Made by a program: the position numbers and the translations under genes | The notes under the pieces: generated by a model | Told to the model about the DNA's origin: nothing | What the model saw: only the letters and a program-made list of their open reading frames with translations | Database searches by the model: none | Shown: piece by piece, positions 6,714 to 9,941 of the stretch | Layout of the letters: each line of letters starts with the position of its first letter | Position numbering within the stretch: the first letter of the stretch is position 1 | Source: Legionella genomosp. 1 | Lineage (GTDB): Bacteria > Pseudomonadota > Gammaproteobacteria > Legionellales > Legionellaceae | NCBI GenBank assembly: GCA_945862275.1 | Contig: CAMAYA010000030.1 | Location: 1-9,941, forward strand | Direction: 5' to 3' | DNA: 9,941 nt

Positions 6714-6760
6714 AGTATTTCAAGATGAGATCTGTACGATTCACAACCAAGGAGAAATAG

Positions 6761-7036
6761 ATGAAGAAGGAAGAACTGATTGATGCAATTAGTAAACGCT
6801 CAGGGATGGCTAAAAAGGAATCTGCAACGGCGTTGAATGCGGTTATTAGTTGTTTGACCGATTTGCTCGGAAACGGTGACTCTATTGTATTGCCCGGATT
6901 TGCCAGTTTATCTGTAAAATCCCGTGCCGCACGCACAGGACGAAATCCCTCCACAGGACAACCATTGGCCATTCCAGCCAGCAAAGTCGTGAGTTTCAAG
7001 GCGGGATCCAAATTAAAAGAAGTGATTAACGCCTAG
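6761..7036 (+). CDS. hup: HU-family DNA-binding protein
   Basis: A 91-residue nucleoid protein of the HU/IHF family, with standard HU length. It binds and bends DNA as a dimer. The N-terminal helix-turn-helix body (MKKEELIDAISKRSGM onward, residues 1-40) and the beta-arm block ARTGRNPSTGQPLAIPASK (57-75) are visible, with Pro63 at the arm tip intercalating position in the conserved GRNP. FKAGSKLKEVIN closes the fold. It is closer to HU-beta than to IHF, because the arm sequence RTGRNPSTG matches HU and there is no IHF-specific extension. AAGGAG lies 6 bases before the ATG, and its own promoter overlaps the roxA end. It may be one of several HU paralogues, so the A/B designation is left open. 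Confidence 0.93.
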   Translation: MKKEELIDAISKRSGMAKKESATALNAVISCLTDLLGNGDSIVLPGFASLSVKSRAARTGRNPSTGQPLAIPASKVVSFKAGSKLKEVINA

Positions 7037-7082
7037 TTTATTCTGATTTGTCTTTTCGGCACGCTGCACAACCGAATGGGTT

Positions 7083-7099
7083 GATGCAGCGGCTGCATC
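7083..7099. terminator. Hairpin between the HU gene and the small minus-strand ORF
   Basis: GATGCAG (7083-7089), loop CGG, CTGCATC (7093-7099): a perfect 7-bp GC-containing stem. It lies 46 bases after the HU stop and directly abuts the stop of the 40-codon minus-strand ORF, so it could end transcription from either side. Neither side has a strong U tract, so it is a weak candidate. Confidence 0.35.
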
Positions 7100-7222
7100 T
7101 TAATGTTCAACGTTAAAACCTGCATCCACCCAACTGGTTTTTAATGCAAGGGGCGATATTTCTTTAATGTGTTTTTTAGATTCGGCCGCTATGGATAAAA
7201 AACGCTTGGAATGTTGTTTCAT
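7100..7222 (-). CDS. 40-residue small protein, unknown; possible rhodanese remnant
   Basis: ATG at 7222 and TAA at 7100-7102 enclose 40 codons, with AGGAG 7 bases before the ATG, the best ribosome binding site in this part of the window. The protein starts MKQHSKRFLSIAAESKKHIK, then EISPLALKTSWVDAGFNVEH. It has no hydrophobic segment or cysteine and is rich in Lys and Ser at the start. The first 25 residues recall the helix that opens some small rhodanese-domain proteins (KRFLxLxxxAKxRIKEIS), but there is no rhodanese active-site loop. It could be a decayed rhodanese or an independent small protein. It starts 39 bases after the M4 protease stop in the same direction, so it could share that transcript. 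Confidence 0.5.
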   Translation of the reverse strand: MKQHSKRFLSIAAESKKHIKEISPLALKTSWVDAGFNVEH

Positions 7223-7261
7223 GATGTAACTCCTTGCAATGAATGGGTTGGATGAGTCGTA

Positions 7262-8926
7262 TCACTGCCGGGTGCATGACACGCCGACAGAATCAAAGGA
7301 GTCCGAAACCGCTTTGAGACTGAAGCCTCTATCTTCCGCAGCCTGCATCACGCCACAGGCCGCTTGATTAAATGTTGTACCCGATTCCCAATAATTTTTA
7401 TTGGCATCCACCATCACTTGGAACGCTTGTTCCACAGACCATCCTGGCTGGTGTGCCAAAAGATAAAATGCGCGATTAAATACCCCGCTTGAATAATGAA
7501 CATCCAGATTTTTGGTGTAGTATTGCGCATGCTCGATTGAGCGACCGTCGGACGATGGATGCTCCATTGACCGTATTGGTTTGCCATTCTTCGCGGCTTC
7601 TCGTCCGAAGCTCCAGTCTAAGCCATCCCAATAGAACGGGTGGTTCTGCTGGATGCGATCCATCAACGCGATGGCAGCCATGTCTGAGAATGACTCATTG
7701 ATTCCACCCGATTCGCCTGAATAGATCAAATTAGAATGGAGGCTTGTAAAATTATGGGATAACTCATGCGGGATAACAGACTGGGTGAGCGCTGTAAAAT
7801 AAGACGCCCCATTGCTTAACACAATTTGTTGGTGCGCTTTGATTTTTTTTGTGCCCGAAAAATAAAACGTAGGCAGAGCAAACGCGTTATCAAATCCGCC
7901 AATGTGTGTGTAGACTCGGATGGGTAGATCGGTCTTTCCTAATGGGTATTCAACGCCTAATGATCGATACAGCTCAAGGGTTGCATTCACAAAGTACATG
8001 GCATCATTTATTGGAGAATATGCTTCATTGACAGGAGAGTAACCGAGATCGTCCGTATTGTGATAGATAGTTGTCCATGGCCAGCAGAAGTCGTAGGCTG
8101 CATTCAAATTATATTTTTGTTCTTCATCGTCATAGATAGGGAACACGTAGGACAGCTCTGATTCATATAACCATTGGTTTCTAATGTTGATAACCCGGTA
8201 ATCGGGCGTTTGAAAATAACACCAAAAAACCCAATGATCCATGGGGAACCGGCTTAAGGATGGCACGTTGTTGGATGATTTACCATATTGAAAAGCGCCG
8301 TCCCGATAAGGGAGTGCGATGGCATTTCCGCCGGGTCCTTCGCCTTTGATCAGCGTTTTTACTTCATCCCATTCTTTTAGAAGGGTGGCATCCATCGCAT
8401 TGACAATATAGTGCGGATTTTTTAATCCGGTTTGTGAGTCTTGTGTGTAAAAGCTCAGTAGGTAGGCGGTATACGCGATTTTATTGTCATCCATATAAAT
8501 GATTTTTTGTATTTGCTTGGCTTTAATGGGTGTTGAATATTGGGATAAAATAAGCGATGTTGCTTCTGATTCTGACAGAATGATTTGATTGTCGGGTATG
8601 TCTTGTTCAATGCCATGGACCAACACGCCGGTTAGTCGCGATCGTTTATGCTCTCGCTGGTGAACAATCATCTGATGCCCCCAGATGGGTGTGTCTTTAT
8701 AGGTGACATTATAACGGGTATGCTCGGTGTTTTCGTCGTCAGGGTTGACGGGGGCCAGCCCATAACGAGGGGCGCTCGTGCCATTGCTTTGCATCACGCC
8801 TTGCGGTGAAAGAGTCACATGGTATGAATTTAAAATCGACGACGGTTCCATCCAAATGGATTGTTCGGTTGCAGAAAAGCCAGCCAGAGGGAGGAGGAGC
8901 AGAAACACCGATACAAATTTGTTCAT
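7262..8926 (-). CDS. Secreted thermolysin-family (M4) zinc metalloprotease
   Basis: A 554-residue preproprotease. A signal peptide is evident at residues 1-19 (MNKFVSVFLLLLPLAGFSA). The propeptide has an FTP-type segment (~75-110, GHQMIVHQREHKRSRLTGVL) and a PepSY-like segment (~115-165). The catalytic domain has the zinc motif HELSH (His387, Glu388, His391), the third ligand Glu411 in GGINESFSD, and the transition-state His477 in LDVHYSSGV. The C-terminal helical domain is present. Cys236 and Cys281 may pair. It resembles Legionella ProA/Msp-type proteases. The usual NAFW substrate loop reads NAFALPTF here. The start at 8926 is preferred over 8938 because the signal peptide begins there and GGA lies 5 bases upstream; 8938 would add MWKI. 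It should act outside the cell after type II secretion and self-processing. Divergent from uvrA. Confidence 0.92.
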   Translation of the reverse strand: MNKFVSVFLLLLPLAGFSATEQSIWMEPSSILNSYHVTLSPQGVMQSNGTSAPRYGLAPVNPDDENTEHTRYNVTYKDTPIWGHQMIVHQREHKRSRLTGVLVHGIEQDIPDNQIILSESEATSLILSQYSTPIKAKQIQKIIYMDDNKIAYTAYLLSFYTQDSQTGLKNPHYIVNAMDATLLKEWDEVKTLIKGEGPGGNAIALPYRDGAFQYGKSSNNVPSLSRFPMDHWVFWCYFQTPDYRVINIRNQWLYESELSYVFPIYDDEEQKYNLNAAYDFCWPWTTIYHNTDDLGYSPVNEAYSPINDAMYFVNATLELYRSLGVEYPLGKTDLPIRVYTHIGGFDNAFALPTFYFSGTKKIKAHQQIVLSNGASYFTALTQSVIPHELSHNFTSLHSNLIYSGESGGINESFSDMAAIALMDRIQQNHPFYWDGLDWSFGREAAKNGKPIRSMEHPSSDGRSIEHAQYYTKNLDVHYSSGVFNRAFYLLAHQPGWSVEQAFQVMVDANKNYWESGTTFNQAACGVMQAAEDRGFSLKAVSDSFDSVGVSCTRQ

Positions 8927-8967
8927 TATTTTCCACATTGAGAATGTTTTTTGATTTAGTTGCGCAT

Positions 8968-8994
8968 ATTATATGATTTTTTAAAAAAAATCAA
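8968..8994 (-). promoter_or_regulatory. Predicted promoter of the M4 protease gene
   Basis: On the minus strand, a perfect TATAAT (8968-8973) with TTGATT (8989-8994, four of six) 15 bases upstream. The spacer is a run of T and A (an 8-base A tract on the plus strand), which may bend the DNA. Transcription would start near 8961, leaving a leader of about 35 bases. The short spacer makes the -35 uncertain; the -10 is strong. Confidence 0.5.
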
Positions 8995-9011
8995 TCGAGA
9001 TCACGCGTGCG

Positions 9012-9039
9012 TTAATACCAAAATAGGTTAAACTATAGT
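9012..9039 (+). promoter_or_regulatory. Predicted uvrA promoter
   Basis: TTAATA (9012-9017, four of six) and TATAGT (9034-9039, five of six) with a 16-base spacer, start near 9046, about 20 bases before the uvrA ATG. I see no LexA-type CTG-N10-CAG box here, so SOS control is not supported by the visible sequence. The -10 overlaps the repeated palindromic block. Confidence 0.5.
9021..9037 (+). repeat. Repeated 17-bp promoter block, copy 2
   Basis: AAATAGGTTAAACTATA, identical to 5000-5016, with the imperfect palindrome ATAGgTTAAaCTAT at 9023-9036. In both copies it covers a plus-strand -10 and lies 29-43 bases before a start codon. Confidence 0.8.
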
Positions 9040-9065
9040 CAATTCTCTTGAGTTAAGACCTCACC

Positions 9066-9941
9066 ATGACGCAACCCATTCAAACCATTAGCATTCGTGG
9101 GGCAAGGACACATAATTTAAAAAACATTAATGTGGATTTGCCTCGTAATCAATTAACCGTGATCACAGGCCTTTCGGGCTCAGGAAAATCATCGCTGGCA
9201 TTTGATACCCTGTATGCAGAGGGACAGCGGCGTTATGTGGAATCGTTGTCGGCCTATGCTCGGCAATTTTTATCCATGATGGAAAAACCGGATGTGGATT
9301 CGATTGAGGGCTTGTCGCCGGCCATTTCCATTGAGCAAAAAGCGACCTCGCATAATCCGCGCTCAACGGTGGGTACCATCACTGAAATTTATGATTATTT
9401 ACGTTTGTTGTTTGCGCGTGTGGGTGAGCCGCGCTGTCCGCAACATGGGGTGGATTTGCATGCGCAGACCATCAGTCAAATGGTGGATCAAGTATTGGGT
9501 TTGCCGGCGGATAGCCGGGCCATGATTTTGGCGCCTGTGGTGCGGGATCGCAAGGGCGAGCATGTGCAGCTGTTGCAACAATTGCAGGCGAAAGGGTATG
9601 TGCGAGCGCGCATAGATGGCGAGTTGTGTGAGTTGGATTCGCCGCCGCCGTTGGCCTTGCGCAAAAAACACAGCATTGATGTAGTGGTTGATCGGTTTAA
9701 AGTGCGCGCGGATATCACGCAGCGATTGAGTGAGTCTTTTGAAAATGCCCTTCAACTAGGCGAGGGCTTGGTGAGCGTGGTGTCGATGGATGGGGCCTTC
9801 CCTGACTTGTTGTTTTCCTCCAATTTTGCCTGTGCGGAGTGCGGCTATAGTTTGAGCGAATTAGAACCCCGCTTGTTTTCATTCAATAACCCGATGGGCG
9901 CATGTGCTACGTGTGATGGCTTAGGCGTGGATCAATTTTTT
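9066..9941 (+). CDS. uvrA: UvrA excinuclease ABC subunit A, N-terminal part
   Basis: The first 292 codons of uvrA; the gene runs off the window (full UvrA is about 940 residues). UvrA is the damage-sensing ABC ATPase of nucleotide excision repair and loads UvrB. Visible are the opening [12 protein letters not shown], Walker [10 protein letters not shown] (35-43), the block [11 protein letters not shown], the UvrB-binding region from about residue 120 ([12 protein letters not shown]), and half of zinc module 1 with CxxC pairs at Cys256/Cys259 and Cys280/Cys283 (CATCDGLG). No defect is seen. The ATG at 9066 matches the standard UvrA N terminus; only a weak purine stretch (TTAAGACC) precedes it. 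It is divergent from the M4 protease with about 130 bases between them. Confidence 0.97.
   Translation, partial: MTQPIQTISIRGARTHNLKNINVDLPRNQLTVITGLSGSGKSSLAFDTLYAEGQRRYVESLSAYARQFLSMMEKPDVDSIEGLSPAISIEQKATSHNPRSTVGTITEIYDYLRLLFARVGEPRCPQHGVDLHAQTISQMVDQVLGLPADSRAMILAPVVRDRKGEHVQLLQQLQAKGYVRARIDGELCELDSPPPLALRKKHSIDVVVDRFKVRADITQRLSESFENALQLGEGLVSVVSMDGAFPDLLFSSNFACAECGYSLSELEPRLFSFNNPMGACATCDGLGVDQFF

Noticed and set aside
9399..9755. 118-codon minus-strand ORF opposite uvrA
   Set aside because: It is a frame shadow of uvrA; the composition is Arg/His-rich and no domain is seen.

Overview
The window looks like chromosomal DNA from a gammaproteobacterium with moderately AT-rich sequence. 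The evidence is a proteobacterial S9 tail ending in SKR, a YcfD/RoxA-type ribosomal oxygenase, an HU protein, a leucine-type acyl-CoA dehydrogenase paired with a thiolase, and a secreted M4 protease whose second half resembles the Legionella ProA group. A Legionellales-like host is a reasonable guess from recalled family resemblance. It is an inference and has not been tested by any search.

Left part (1-2320). The window opens inside rpsI, which closes with a very strong hairpin terminator. Next is a broken chaperone locus. An Hsp70 nucleotide-binding domain has no usable ATG/GTG/TTG at its natural start and stops before the domain is complete. It runs straight into a reading frame that encodes only a GrpE-like C-terminal half. 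Immediately downstream is a compact type II toxin-antitoxin pair, vapB-vapC, with its own promoter overlapping a perfect 9-bp inverted repeat that is a likely VapB operator.

Middle left (2321-4975, minus strand). Three genes are read leftward with overlapping ends: an isovaleryl-CoA dehydrogenase-like flavoenzyme, an acetyl-CoA acetyltransferase-like thiolase and a small polytopic membrane protein. The first two fit branched-chain acyl-CoA (leucine) breakdown and acetoacetyl-CoA/acetyl-CoA interconversion.

Middle right (4976-7036, plus strand). A divergent promoter region separates the dehydrogenase operon from a plus-strand pair: a shortened methyltransferase-like protein and roxA. An HU gene follows, with its own good sigma70-type promoter overlapping the roxA stop.

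Right part (7037-9941). A 40-codon minus-strand ORF with a strong ribosome binding site lies just downstream of a secreted thermolysin-family (M4) protease gene. The protease is divergent from uvrA, whose first 292 codons reach the window end. The uvrA promoter region and the region around 5000 share a 17-bp identical block centred on the imperfect palindrome ATAGgTTAAaCTAT, a candidate shared promoter or operator element.

I see no rRNA, tRNA, CRISPR array, insertion sequence or phage gene. No large undescribed system is evident. The points most worth a second look are the Hsp70/GrpE remnant, the repeated palindromic promoter block, the degenerate methyltransferase-like gene next to roxA, the altered substrate loop of the M4 protease, and the small ORF after it.
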